From the IMG/VR virus record IMGVR_UViG_3300046009_008164, positions 1-35,827 of that record: 35,827 nucleotides of DNA; one strand, 5' to 3'. The stretch comes from a virus. A program made the position numbers and the translations under genes. Shown in pieces: positions 7,976-16,711 of this stretch (its first letter is position 1; the number at the start of each line of letters is the position of its first letter). The notes under the pieces were generated by a model. The model was not told the origin of the DNA. It did not search any database and worked only from the letters and a program-made list of their open reading frames with translations.

Positions 7976-8377
7976 TTAGAATGTCAGGTCGCCAAACGGG
8001 TCAACTGTATTGGAAAATTCACCTGTGCCAACCGCATTAACAACATATTGAACAGTAAAAAGCCCGTCTGACTCTTGCTTAAATCTTACTGTAACCAGCT
8101 CACTTACGCGAGAATCTTGCTCAAACTGCTGCTTTATAACCAGCGCAAGCTCTTGCTGCTTGGCAAGGCTCCCCAATTGATTCTGCCATCTTTTAACGCC
8201 AACACCGTACAATGGACGGTGAACCAGTGTGCCTGGAACCGTAATTAGCCTATGATACAGTGCTTGCTTGAGATTTTCGATGCCTTTAATAAGCTGGAAA
8301 TCACTGTTTGGAGCTGGCTTAAAATCGCCCTTTATGAACTCCAGGTCTTCCAGGTATGAATCTTGAATCTGGCTCAT
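7976..8377 (-). CDS. GpW/gp25-like baseplate wedge protein
   Basis: A 133-residue protein of the GPW_gp25 family, the small wedge subunit that nucleates sheath assembly in contractile tails. The family core is visible: QLIKGIENLKQALYHRLITV, then PGTLVHRPLYGVGVKRWQNQ, with the E-x-R-type region QFEQDSRVSEL after it. Gene order (gpV, small protein, gp25, gpJ, gpI) is that of P2- and Mu-like baseplates. It overlaps the upstream gene by four bases. Confidence 0.9.
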   Translation of the reverse strand: MSQIQDSYLEDLEFIKGDFKPAPNSDFQLIKGIENLKQALYHRLITVPGTLVHRPLYGVGVKRWQNQLGSLAKQQELALVIKQQFEQDSRVSELVTVRFKQESDGLFTVQYVVNAVGTGEFSNTVDPFGDLTF

Positions 8378-8637
8378 TTGATCCTCGTAATAAGCGTGGC
8401 CGGATTAACCTCACCAACGCCGCCAACAGGGCCCCCGCCGTTTGCAAACGATCCTGGGGCAACGGTTAAATCACCAGCCTGGATTTGAACATCAGCGTTT
8501 AATGTTAATTGGTCATAAAGCCAATCGGCAAATACCTGGCAAATAAGATCAAGTTGTGCGCTATCAAACGCAGCACCGCGAGCCGATTGCATCTTTGCCT
8601 TAAGGTCATTTTTTATGACTGTAGTATTTAAAGCCAT
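8374..8637 (-). CDS. Small baseplate-region protein, unknown
   Basis: An 87-residue protein starting MALNTTVIKNDLKAKMQ. This ATG at 8637 follows GGAG at seven bases and lies one base beyond the gpV-like stop; longer reading in the same frame into the gpV-like gene is not needed. The N-terminal half is helical and the C-terminal half has a Gly-Gly-Pro-Val-Gly-Gly segment. Similar small proteins sit between gpV and gp25 in many contractile phages, but I do not recognise a named family. A baseplate or assembly role is inferred from position alone. Confidence 0.7.
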   Translation of the reverse strand: MALNTTVIKNDLKAKMQSARGAAFDSAQLDLICQVFADWLYDQLTLNADVQIQAGDLTVAPGSFANGGGPVGGVGEVNPATLITRIK

Positions 8638-8638
8638 A

Positions 8639-9280
8639 TTATTTCTCCGTAAAAGACAAATCAGATAGGATGACTTCATCATCAATTGGGCTTGCCTTTA
8701 GTGTATCATACTCAGACTTTCTAGCTAGATAGTCAGAGTTATTTATCGGAACAGTAACAAGGTATCCAAACGAATCAATATGCTGATGAACAGCATCATC
8801 ATTTGCGTGAACGGATAAACTGCTTAAAAGTGAGCTGGCAAATGCCTTAAAAACCTGACCAAGAACCAAGTTTTCTGTGGGCTCAGTATCACCGCGAGAA
8901 AGATTGATCCTAGAATTTGATGTGAGCCAAAACTTTTTTCCGGCCAATGCCCGATTAACCTTGTCTCCATTGGTGGCAGTATTTGGGATTTTATCAATCC
9001 GCGAGCTTAGTCTGCGGATCACATAAGCCTGATCGTCGTCGCCCTCTACATTGCAAACGATTACCAAGTCACCTGGAGTGGGGAACTCAAAGTCACCTGA
9101 CTCTGTGCCAACATTTTCCCAGGTCATAGTGGCAATGATCTTTCTTTGCTCAGGGATTGTTTCCACTTCCACTTTTAGATAAGAGCGATCTTGGGCAAGA
9201 TAAAGCTTTTTAACCAAACCAAGAATAAGGTAAGTGCGATCATCCCTAAACATTTCTTTTAGTTCGTTAAAGCCCTTCAA
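8639..9280 (-). CDS. Baseplate assembly protein V / tail spike (Mu gp45-like)
   Basis: A 213-residue protein of the Phage_base_V group: an N-terminal OB-like domain (about 15-110, with LYLAQDRSYLKVEVETIPEQ and FEFPTPGDLVIVCNVEGDDD) followed by a beta-prism-like part and a C-terminal tail. In the family a trimer forms the membrane-piercing spike under the tail hub. The usual C-terminal metal-binding HxH tip is only weakly suggested by VHQHIDS at about 164-170. It starts directly after the hub gene stop (the two are adjacent at 9280/9281). Confidence 0.82.
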   Translation of the reverse strand: MKGFNELKEMFRDDRTYLILGLVKKLYLAQDRSYLKVEVETIPEQRKIIATMTWENVGTESGDFEFPTPGDLVIVCNVEGDDDQAYVIRRLSSRIDKIPNTATNGDKVNRALAGKKFWLTSNSRINLSRGDTEPTENLVLGQVFKAFASSLLSSLSVHANDDAVHQHIDSFGYLVTVPINNSDYLARKSEYDTLKASPIDDEVILSDLSFTEK

Positions 9281-10675
9281 CTATTCCCCCAATAAACTGC
9301 TATCCAGGTCGATAAAGTTAATGAAATCAATCTTCATGGTGAAACCATTGTCCATATCCATTTCAAACATTACTGACTTTACATAAAAAACTGTGTTAAT
9401 GCGAGAAAGTGAATCGGCCCAAGCGTCTGCAAGCTCTCTTGGGTATCCTCTGCGCAATAGAAAAGCTTTTCTTTGTGCCTTATTGGCATTTGAATCAATC
9501 TCTTTAAGCTCTGCCTGGCTCAAGAATATCCTGATAGCACTACCATTTCTCATTTGTGAGAATTTGATCGGTGAAGTGTCTTCATTTCTTTCTTCTGGAA
9601 CTTCCATTTCATAAGTGGTTAGACTTCCCTCGATCTGCTGTCTTGAAAGCTCCTCAAATATGGATTCACCAATCTTAATCAATTGCTCTTTGTTCGTTAT
9701 GTCTTTGACCAGGAAAGTGTAAAAGTCTGCATCCTTTGGAGGATCAATCTTTTTACCATCCTTATCCAATTGCGGCACTGTAGTTCTGACGTTTCCAAAA
9801 TTGGCTATAAACTGCGCGTCCTTCGCCTCTTCTGGTAGCTTCGCTTCTTCAATTCTTTTCTCAAGAGGATTGAATGACTTGACCAGCACGTTAAAATCTT
9901 TGGCCCTACCAAGTTTCCTGGTAAAGTTTAAATCCTTGATGTTTCCACCATAGATGAAATGCTTAATGTTTTTCTTTTCGTAAATGTTTTGAGGCTTGGT
10001 TATAACGTACTTATCAAGCTCAATGAATCCAACAAAACCAACGCGAGAAACTATGTCTTGCATAATCTCCCAATAAGTTTCTTTTCGCTTTTGATTTTTT
10101 ACTGATGTTACCGGATTAAAGTCCGGTGCCAATTGCGCAAGTGTAGGCATTGGATTTTCGCCAGTTCTATTATCAACCTTAATATCCTTGGTTGCTAATT
10201 GCTCGTTGATTAAGTCCTGGATGATCTGGTCAATTGGCTTTGATAGTGCAATTGGCTCAGTATTGACTCGTTTCTGGTCAATGAATAAAGATGTGTAATC
10301 CCTGCCCTCTAGCTGAACCGTTCTTGTCGTGTCATCAAACTTAATTGAAGACTCATCTGCGAATCCGATAAAAACCGTATTATCTGGAGTGGGCTCAATA
10401 AGATTGAGGCTATTATCCAGGTTATAAGTCTTCTTTCTGTCTTCCATGCAAATGGTGACAGCGCAAGCTCTCATGCAGCGTGGATCAAATGGAAAAGCCG
10501 CATAATCAATTGTTGCCTTAAATGTGTCTGCTTCAGAGTAGTCATTTCTCTCAACGCTTAAGCTCCTGCATGAAACAGGTATATCCTTAACCTCTTGTAG
10601 TATTGCGCTACCTGATCCGAAGTCCTCCCAACGAGGCCTAAGAATTACGCCGCCCTGGGGATAATACAAACTCAT
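9281..10675 (-). CDS. Tail hub protein (P2 gpD / Mu gp44-like)
   Basis: A 464-residue protein with the late-control-D hub fold expected between the LysM tail protein and the spike. Visible family features are an N-terminal beta domain (SVERNDYSEADTFKATIDYA), SSIKFDDTTRTVQLEGRDYT, then a helical insertion and KDLNFTRKLGRAKDFNVLVK, typical of gpD-type hubs. Hubs join the tail tube to the spike. The start overlaps the upstream gene by four bases (ATGA). Confidence 0.86.
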   Translation of the reverse strand: MSLYYPQGGVILRPRWEDFGSGSAILQEVKDIPVSCRSLSVERNDYSEADTFKATIDYAAFPFDPRCMRACAVTICMEDRKKTYNLDNSLNLIEPTPDNTVFIGFADESSIKFDDTTRTVQLEGRDYTSLFIDQKRVNTEPIALSKPIDQIIQDLINEQLATKDIKVDNRTGENPMPTLAQLAPDFNPVTSVKNQKRKETYWEIMQDIVSRVGFVGFIELDKYVITKPQNIYEKKNIKHFIYGGNIKDLNFTRKLGRAKDFNVLVKSFNPLEKRIEEAKLPEEAKDAQFIANFGNVRTTVPQLDKDGKKIDPPKDADFYTFLVKDITNKEQLIKIGESIFEELSRQQIEGSLTTYEMEVPEERNEDTSPIKFSQMRNGSAIRIFLSQAELKEIDSNANKAQRKAFLLRRGYPRELADAWADSLSRINTVFYVKSVMFEMDMDNGFTMKIDFINFIDLDSSLLGE

Positions 10676-11799
10676 AGTCTAGGAATCTCCAACAATGAAC
10701 CAACCGATAGCTCTGTGGTCGTAAGATTGTTGTAATCGTAAATCTTCTTCCAATTGTCAGGTGATCCATAAAACTTAATTGCGATCTTCTGCAAATTGTC
10801 GCCAACTACAACCAAGTGTCTTGCCAGTGGTAATTCACTATTTAATTGCGCCACTCGCGCCTTAAGTCTTTGCAACAATGCCGTAAGGCTCGCGCTCTGT
10901 CTTATTGCTCCAGTGTAAAACTTTGCCGACTCGTATCTGCCAGTAAGTGCTGCGGTATCATCAAATGCTTTAAATGCCCCAACGGTGCGCTTATATGTGC
11001 GAAGCTTATTCTGGGCATATTTAATAAGCCCCTTCGCTCGCGTGACTGATTTTTGAATGTCTTGAACCGTGCTAAGAATCTGGTCAACGAATCCAGTTAC
11101 AGTTCCAATGGCCCCCGCAACGTCACTTGTTAGCGCGGTGATCTGGTCGCCAATACTGCGAGGAACAGAATCAGGAATATTGCTATTTGTGTCCTGGAAT
11201 CCAATTGCAGCATCAATAAGGTCTTTGTTAATGGCAAATGGTATCTCTTTTGATCTTTGAAGAAACCTTGCATTTTTTGGAGCGTTAAATCCAATGATGG
11301 AAAAGGTAATTGAATACTTAACCTTGCTCAGTCTTTGCATTTCAAAATCAGTTCTTAAGATAATGCAATAGCGATCAAACTCTCCCATGGTAATACGAAC
11401 CACATTACCACGAATACGAATGGCATCAATCTGCTGCTGAAACTCTGTGGCAATATTCTTAAGCTCTCTGTTTGTGTAACGCTTGTCTTTGAACTCGCCA
11501 TTGATGGTTATGTCAGTTTCTTCAGGGCCCAAAACGTGCATTGTTGGCTCTGAATAACCGGAATAATACTCCTTCTTAATTCTCTGTGATCCACCGAACT
11601 TAAATGGAACCTGGGGCATTAAATTGCCAACCAGGCGAACCCTGTCTCCCTCTGATCCGCTATTCAGGATTTCCTGGATGAGCATACCCTCGGCAAAGTC
11701 ATTGCCGTCAAAAGGTGGCTCCACCGAAGTCTCAAAAGGATTTCTGATGGTATTCTGTAGGCTATTAACCTTTCCCTGGAATCCGTTTACCAAGCTCAT
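10672..11799 (-). CDS. LysM-containing tail/baseplate protein (Mu gp43-like position)
   Basis: A 375-residue protein. Its N-terminal about 200 residues (PQVPFKFGGSQRIKKEYYSG, then TDITINGEFKDKRYTNRELK) look like the DNA-circularisation/tail-adaptor type domain found after tape measures. The middle is helical and coiled (about 215-320). The C-terminal about 45 residues (HLVVVGDNLQKIAIKFYGSP, then SVGSLLEIPRL) form a LysM domain, as in the T4 gp53 and P2 gpX-type tail proteins that bridge hub and tube. The start overlaps the tape-measure stop (TAATG). Confidence 0.82.
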   Translation of the reverse strand: MSLVNGFQGKVNSLQNTIRNPFETSVEPPFDGNDFAEGMLIQEILNSGSEGDRVRLVGNLMPQVPFKFGGSQRIKKEYYSGYSEPTMHVLGPEETDITINGEFKDKRYTNRELKNIATEFQQQIDAIRIRGNVVRITMGEFDRYCIILRTDFEMQRLSKVKYSITFSIIGFNAPKNARFLQRSKEIPFAINKDLIDAAIGFQDTNSNIPDSVPRSIGDQITALTSDVAGAIGTVTGFVDQILSTVQDIQKSVTRAKGLIKYAQNKLRTYKRTVGAFKAFDDTAALTGRYESAKFYTGAIRQSASLTALLQRLKARVAQLNSELPLARHLVVVGDNLQKIAIKFYGSPDNWKKIYDYNNLTTTELSVGSLLEIPRL

Positions 11800-13718
11800 T
11801 AGATTGACTTTTGTTGTAAGGCTGCTGTGCCGCTTACAGTCGCGCTAGTCCTATTACGGCTTGATTTCTCAAGTTGATCCTTAATAGTAAATGCAATCCT
11901 GTCTGGCTGTAGCACTTCCTTAAAGTTATTGGTCATTTTAACGTCATAATTATTAACCATATTGGAAACTTTTGCATTGTCCACATTGCCATCCTGCAAA
12001 GGTGACTGTGCCCTTCCAATAGTTTTCATGAACTCCTCAGTAGCATTTTTCATGCCTTCACCAAAGATATTCTCAGTTCCAAAAAGAGGATCAGAGAAAT
12101 TACCAGAAAGTAAGTTTTGAACAATCTGGCTGATGTTAAGAATTGCCTGGGCCCACATACCAACAAATCCTGCAATGAATCCACGGATAGCGGCGTATGT
12201 GTATAGGAATCCTTCCGCTAATAACTTAAGTCCATAGCTAAATGTTTTGATCTGATCTTTCATAAAATCAAGAACGCTTGTGCCGCCAATGATTGTATAG
12301 AATAGTTCTTCCCATCCCTTAATCATGTCTTGAATTGGCATCATGAATACGCCAAATGCTTCTGAAAATCTTTTGGCTATTGATGCGATAGCAACACTGT
12401 TTTCTGCAACCCAATCAACAAGCTCAATTTTTGCTCTGGAAAAAGCCCTGGTTAATCCTTGTAATGGAATTAAAAAAGCCGCAACACCAGCAGAGAATTG
12501 CAATATTCCAGCTAGTGCTATTTTTATCAATGGCCACAAGAATCTTAAAACAGTTCCAAGGTTTGACATAATCCAGGTAATTCCACCGAATAGCATCTGG
12601 AGTGGCTTCATGCTTCCCATAAATGCCTGAAGTGCTTGCATTGCAGGGCCAATAAAAGGCATTTTTGCCAGGAAGTGAACAATCTCTTGAAGGTGCATAA
12701 ACAACAATGCAACACCGGCCAAGCCTATTGATGATTTAAAATCTTTTGAAAGGTCTGCAATCTGTGAAAGCCCTATGAAAAGCTCTTTGGGATTTTCAAT
12801 CATTGGCTTTATAAAATCAGAAAACATTTTTACGAGTGTTCTGCCTTTTGTATTTAGCCACTCAATACCAATATTTAAAATTTGAATAAGTGGCGGCAAA
12901 ATAGCTTCGCCAAGTGGACGCAATACGCTTGTGAATCCCATGAATAAATCACGAACTCTTTGGAATACGCCGGAAAGGGTATTCGCTCTCATTGCCAAAA
13001 TATCTGAGTTATTGGCAAATTTTGCCATGGCATCATTAAGAATATTAAACCGCTTAGTTGCATCGAGCTGATTAAAGCCCTTAGCGTCTTTGATCTTGGC
13101 TTCTTTAAACGGCTCAGGAGCTTCCGTAAGCAATCGACGGAATAAAGTGTCGCCCATACTTGCAGAGCCCTCAATAGAGCGCAATAGCTGGCCCTGAACG
13201 TCTGCTGGATTGATACCTAAGTTTGGTGCTGACTTTAAAAGATTTCTTGAAAGCGATCTTGCCGCGCCAAAGTTTTCACCAGCAAGTCCTTTTGGGACTA
13301 ACATGGCAGAAAGAGTTTTGGTCATATCCAAAAGCTCTGCCGCAGGAATACCAAACTTAATGGCATCCTTGGCAATGTCGTTCATAATGTTTTTTGATGC
13401 TGCCATCTTTTCATTAAGTGATCCAATCGAGCCAGTTAAGTGCTCCACGTTTGAATCAATAATCTGAGTAAATGAAAGCTGAGAATCTTTAAACTTGTCT
13501 GCTGCTTGAATGGCCGTACCAAGTATTCCAAGAATACCACCACCCGCGCCTGAGAATTGAGTAATAAAACCCATCCCAAGCCTTTGGACGTTATACATTG
13601 CCTCATTAACCGAATTTGATAGGGAATCTACTCTGCCTTGTAATTGGTCAGACGCAAGAACCGCCTGACCAACATCAAATCGAAATTCAGATAATACTTT
13701 AAAGGCATTAACCGCCAT
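11799..13718 (-). CDS. Tail tape measure protein
   Basis: A 639-residue, helix-rich protein with hydrophobic segments at about 45-70 (GMGFITQFSGAGGGILGILG) and in the region 330-440, the usual composition of a tape measure. It lies directly after the frameshifted tail-chaperone frame, which is the diagnostic position. Known ratios of about 1.5 angstrom per residue would predict a tail near 95 nm, an estimate only. Its ATG overlaps the last eleven bases of the chaperone extension frame, so its translation is coupled to the frameshift product. Confidence 0.93.
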   Translation of the reverse strand: MAVNAFKVLSEFRFDVGQAVLASDQLQGRVDSLSNSVNEAMYNVQRLGMGFITQFSGAGGGILGILGTAIQAADKFKDSQLSFTQIIDSNVEHLTGSIGSLNEKMAASKNIMNDIAKDAIKFGIPAAELLDMTKTLSAMLVPKGLAGENFGAARSLSRNLLKSAPNLGINPADVQGQLLRSIEGSASMGDTLFRRLLTEAPEPFKEAKIKDAKGFNQLDATKRFNILNDAMAKFANNSDILAMRANTLSGVFQRVRDLFMGFTSVLRPLGEAILPPLIQILNIGIEWLNTKGRTLVKMFSDFIKPMIENPKELFIGLSQIADLSKDFKSSIGLAGVALLFMHLQEIVHFLAKMPFIGPAMQALQAFMGSMKPLQMLFGGITWIMSNLGTVLRFLWPLIKIALAGILQFSAGVAAFLIPLQGLTRAFSRAKIELVDWVAENSVAIASIAKRFSEAFGVFMMPIQDMIKGWEELFYTIIGGTSVLDFMKDQIKTFSYGLKLLAEGFLYTYAAIRGFIAGFVGMWAQAILNISQIVQNLLSGNFSDPLFGTENIFGEGMKNATEEFMKTIGRAQSPLQDGNVDNAKVSNMVNNYDVKMTNNFKEVLQPDRIAFTIKDQLEKSSRNRTSATVSGTAALQQKSI

Positions 13719-14165
13719 TTTTGCTCCCCGATTCTTCCGCTAAAATTTCATTTAGCCTTTGACAGTATATCTCAAACTGCCAGGGAGTCATAGAATTGAT
13801 CTCCTCCAGGGACACGTTACTGTAGCGTTTAACCCAGGCTATTGTTCTCCAACGGTCACGAACTCCGGCTCCAATTCGTTTCCCTCGGACTTTGTAATCA
13901 TGTTAATTGCTTTTAGGCACTCTTGGTATTCGCCAAAACTTAGCAATCCATCAAGATTTTCTTTCTCTGCCATATTTAGCTTTTTAGAACCAACCTGAAC
14001 AAGCAAAAGCTTCAAAAGCTCTTTTTGAACAAGAACTCCAAGATAAGCCTGATTGTCACTAGCTTTTTTTCCGGCCAACTGTGAAGCCGTTTCAATGTCG
14101 CCAATTTTTGGCTCACGGAGATAGATTTCTTTTTTAGTGGATAAAGTAAACTTGTAGCCTTGCAT
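13708..14165 (-). CDS. Tail assembly chaperone, -1 frameshift fusion product (gpGT/E+E'-like)
   Basis: Reading from the same ATG as the short chaperone, a -1 slip at G-GGA-AAC (13878-13884) avoids the TAG at 13839 and continues for about 57 codons to TAA at 13708, giving about 152 residues. The extension contains TIAWVKRYSNVSLEEINSMT and PWQFEIYCQRLNEILAEE, coherent helical coding sequence without an independent start. Lambda G/GT uses the related heptamer GGGAAAG, and P2 E/E' also uses -1 slippage. Such pairs bind the tape measure and recruit tube subunits. The extension overlaps the tape-measure ATG. The reading frame and slippery site are directly visible; slippage itself is inferred. Confidence 0.85.
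13839..14165 (-). CDS. Tail assembly chaperone, unshifted product (gpG/E-like)
   Basis: A 108-residue acidic helical protein starting MQGYKFTLSTKKEIYLREPK, between the tail tube and tape measure genes. I chose the ATG at 14165, preceded by AAAGGGG at five bases. An in-frame start 54 bases upstream would run through a strong hairpin and gives a poor N-terminus (MGWGLRAPYL). The protein ends with EFVTVGEQ after the slippery site, so most ribosomes would make this form and a minority the fusion. The role, coating tape measure before tube polymerisation, follows from position and the conserved two-product layout. Confidence 0.85.
   Translation of the reverse strand: MQGYKFTLSTKKEIYLREPKIGDIETASQLAGKKASDNQAYLGVLVQKELLKLLLVQVGSKKLNMAEKENLDGLLSFGEYQECLKAINMITKSEGNELEPEFVTVGEQ
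13878..13884 (-). promoter_or_regulatory. Programmed -1 frameshift slippery heptamer
   Basis: On the minus strand the bases read G-GGA-AAC in the chaperone frame, fitting X-XXY-YYZ. It is one base from the lambda heptamer. It lies about 40 bases before the zero-frame stop, and the -1 frame is open from here to 13708. No convincing downstream pseudoknot was identified by eye. Confidence 0.85.
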
Positions 14166-14195
14166 GAAAACCCCTTTTTTTATCATTATCAGGTA

Positions 14196-14212
14196 GGGGG
14201 CACGAAGCCCCC
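14196..14212 (-). terminator. GC-rich hairpin after tail tube gene
   Basis: A six-pair stem of GGGGGC and GCCCCC with loop TTCGT on the minus strand lies 16 bases past the tube stop codon and before the chaperone ribosome site. No U-tract follows directly, so it is more likely a partial terminator, attenuator or 3'-end stabiliser than a full stop. It resembles the TTCG hairpin behind the major capsid gene. Confidence 0.55.
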
Positions 14213-14227
14213 ATCCCATTTTAAAAC

Positions 14228-14650
14228 TTAGATACGGATTCGACCAGAAGCTTGGAAGTTCATCGTCTTGGTCACTTTTTCATTCAAGCCAGACTGAGTT
14301 TTGTTCAGGCTGAATTGAGCGTCAAAATAAACATAAGATGCACTTGTACCATCAGGATAGTTCTCTGTGGTGATAAATGTATAGTCTGAAACGCCAATGC
14401 CATTAAGGTTATTGGTGATTAGAGCATCAATAAAGCTCTCTAATGTATCGTTTTTAACTTCCATATCAAAAGAGCCTGACCATCCTTCGATAGACTGATC
14501 CCCTTCTGGTACTGGTGCGCCAACATAGAAAGCACGGCTAAAGCTGCTGTCTTGGTTCACGCTTACATTGGTGATTGTATCAACGACAACCTCTGCGCCA
14601 TCTTGATACAATTTAAAACTGGCCTGATGACCGCGAATTGAAGCTGCCAT
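14228..14650 (-). CDS. Tail tube protein
   Basis: A 140-residue protein immediately after the sheath gene, the fixed place of the tube subunit in contractile phages. It is beta-rich (RGHQASFKLYQDGAEVVVDT, then GWSGSFDMEVKNDTLESFID) with a strand-rich end (MNFQASGRIRI), as expected for the tube fold. GAGGAG lies eight bases before the ATG. The hairpin directly after the gene may shield this abundant mRNA or lower expression of the following genes. Confidence 0.86.
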   Translation of the reverse strand: MAASIRGHQASFKLYQDGAEVVVDTITNVSVNQDSSFSRAFYVGAPVPEGDQSIEGWSGSFDMEVKNDTLESFIDALITNNLNGIGVSDYTFITTENYPDGTSASYVYFDAQFSLNKTQSGLNEKVTKTMNFQASGRIRI

Positions 14651-14654
14651 TTTA

Positions 14655-16097
14655 TTACTCCTCTGTCACAACGACGGATTCACCGATTTCAGCACGAAGC
14701 ACGATGAAGCGCATTGAGCTATAGATGCGGCGTTTATAAACGATAAAGAATTTGCCTTGTGCGATAGTATCATCAGAATTTTCTGAATCAATATCGACAA
14801 TCTTAGCGAGTCCACCCTGAACCTCAGAATCCTTTGGAACGATGCCAAGGTCTTCTTGTTGCTTATCAAAACGCTGGATAGCACCCTTGACGGCAATGCG
14901 CTTAGGCTGGCTATTAACATCGTTCTGGTAAACCTTGAGAAAGCGAGCAATGCTGTTAGTTAAATAGTCTGCCATACGACGGCGAAGAACAGTTAACTTT
15001 GAGCTGTTTGCAATCTGAGTAACAACACCAGACTTAACTTTGAAACCAATGTCCAAGTCCTGCTCGAATGAAGAAACTCCACCCTGCATAAGCTGGATAT
15101 ACTCGTCACGGGTAAGAAGCTTTTTAAGGCCAATTACACCGAACAGAAGGCCAGCGTTTCCTGCGTAGGCCGGATCAACATTTGGAGAAGTCTGAGAAAG
15201 AATTGAGGCATACCATGAGGCTGGTGAAGTGTAAGTCGCAACACCGTCAACAAGAGTCTGAACCCAATTTGATGCGTAAATAATACGGCCATCAGTGTCG
15301 CGTAATAGAGCAACATCAGAAAGATTGTTTGCAACTGAATCATTTTCAAGCTCAGAGCAAATAACCATTTTATCCTGAGTGAGTCCTGCGTGGATTTTCA
15401 GGTATGAATTGCGAGTGTCGTTGTACTGATCCAAGAAAAGGATATTTCCCGCGCCTTCAACTGCTGCCTTGGCAATAGCTGTCTCATAATTAATATCAAC
15501 CAATGCGCCATCAGAACCAGACGCAAGAGCTGTCAGAACCAAGTTAGCTGGCTCCTCTGCTACGCTTAATACGTTAGCATCAACAAGCTTTGAAGCAAGC
15601 AAACGCTCGGCTGCATCGGCCATAACCAAGTTATCGTAAATTTCAGTAGGGAAGAACTCAGAAGCTCCAGCATTGTCGTCCTGGATAGTAAGTTTCTTTC
15701 CAGAAACAGAACCAGCTTCAACTTTTACTTTGATGTTATTCCCGTAAACGCCTTTGCTCTTAGCTGTAAGAGTTAAAAGGTTTACCGGAGTAGAGCTTAC
15801 AAGCGTGATGCTTGCTTTAAGTGATCCGGTAGCTTCAACTCGGATGATTTTAAGAGCTGAAAACTTTTTATTCTTTAGTTGCACGTTTCCAATATAAGAC
15901 GATTTTCCGTACGCCTCATGAAACTGCTTTGTGCTTGATACTCGCTCAAGCGAGTGTGGGCCACGTTGAAACTGACCAACGAGAATAGCTACGCCTGTAC
16001 CTACTCCCTGGACGCTTGGTGCCGGAGCTGTTTCGTCAATGACAATGCCATCAACTTCAGCGAACTCCAGAGGATTGTTTGTTCTAAAAATACCCAT
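14655..16097 (-). CDS. Contractile tail sheath protein
   Basis: A 480-residue sheath subunit. The N-terminus (DETAPAPSVQGVGTGVAILV, then GQFQRGPHSLERV) is the typical sheath start, and the C-terminal domain (DYLTNSIARFLKVYQNDVNS, then GKFFIVYKRRIYSSMRFIVL) has the conserved strands that lock neighbouring subunits. The internal PASWYASILSQTSPN region is also sheath-like. Length is close to P2 FI- and Mu L-type sheaths. AAGGAG precedes the start at eight bases. This is the clearest proof of a contractile tail. Confidence 0.95.
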   Translation of the reverse strand: MGIFRTNNPLEFAEVDGIVIDETAPAPSVQGVGTGVAILVGQFQRGPHSLERVSSTKQFHEAYGKSSYIGNVQLKNKKFSALKIIRVEATGSLKASITLVSSTPVNLLTLTAKSKGVYGNNIKVKVEAGSVSGKKLTIQDDNAGASEFFPTEIYDNLVMADAAERLLASKLVDANVLSVAEEPANLVLTALASGSDGALVDINYETAIAKAAVEGAGNILFLDQYNDTRNSYLKIHAGLTQDKMVICSELENDSVANNLSDVALLRDTDGRIIYASNWVQTLVDGVATYTSPASWYASILSQTSPNVDPAYAGNAGLLFGVIGLKKLLTRDEYIQLMQGGVSSFEQDLDIGFKVKSGVVTQIANSSKLTVLRRRMADYLTNSIARFLKVYQNDVNSQPKRIAVKGAIQRFDKQQEDLGIVPKDSEVQGGLAKIVDIDSENSDDTIAQGKFFIVYKRRIYSSMRFIVLRAEIGESVVVTEE

Positions 16098-16108
16098 CTT
16101 AATGCTCC

Positions 16109-16711
16109 TTAAACTTCAAAGTTTTCTTCAACTTCATAATCATTCTCATCCGTTTTCACTTCCGATTTGAGAGTGATTTCCACCATTCTCGGCTCAGATT
16201 TTTCAATCAGCTTAAAATGATTGACTGTAACATCAACCTTTACTCGCCACTCAGCTCTTTGCGAACCGTCCTCGCCATCCATAAAAGTGTAACCGTTTTG
16301 ATCGTACCGTGCAATTGCTTCATGGTAATCAATTAACTCAAGGGATAGTCCTGTGGGGGCTCCAGTGTCGATAAATTGCTTATTAAGCACGGCCATTAGT
16401 TTATCAAATAACTCGGCTCTTTGGAGCTTATATTCGCACCATAAATCCAACTGGATATTCATATCGTAGTAGCCAACTGAATAAGCTACAACGTCATTTA
16501 TCGGATTTTCAGGATCGGCTGATCTTTTAAAAATATTAGGAAACGAGTGGGTGAATGTCGGCGTACCTGTTGTAATTATAGTGATGCAAGGCACCTCAAG
16601 CTCAACCTTGGCATTGGGCCACTCATCAAAAACGCGATCCTCTACCTCGGGCAAATTTGCCTTAATAAATTCCTGGAGAGTCCGTACTGCCACAAGCAAA
16701 TCTGGAGTCAT
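16109..16711 (-). CDS. Tail terminator / tail completion protein
   Basis: A 200-residue protein located between the HK97 gp10-like gene and the sheath, where the tail terminator is expected. Its N-terminal part (PDLLVAVRTLQEFIKANLPE) and the mixed alpha/beta middle (DMNIQLDLWCEYKLQRAELF) fit the gpU/terminator fold, which caps the tube and sheath after elongation. The last about 30 residues are strongly acidic (KTDENDYEVEENFEV). The start overlaps the upstream gene by four bases. The family is judged by position and composition rather than a sharp motif. Confidence 0.7.
   Translation of the reverse strand: MTPDLLVAVRTLQEFIKANLPEVEDRVFDEWPNAKVELEVPCITIITTGTPTFTHSFPNIFKRSADPENPINDVVAYSVGYYDMNIQLDLWCEYKLQRAELFDKLMAVLNKQFIDTGAPTGLSLELIDYHEAIARYDQNGYTFMDGEDGSQRAEWRVKVDVTVNHFKLIEKSEPRMVEITLKSEVKTDENDYEVEENFEV

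Noticed and set aside
11799-13718. Lysozyme or peptidase domain in the tape measure
   Set aside because: No catalytic motif was found; only helices and hydrophobic segments.
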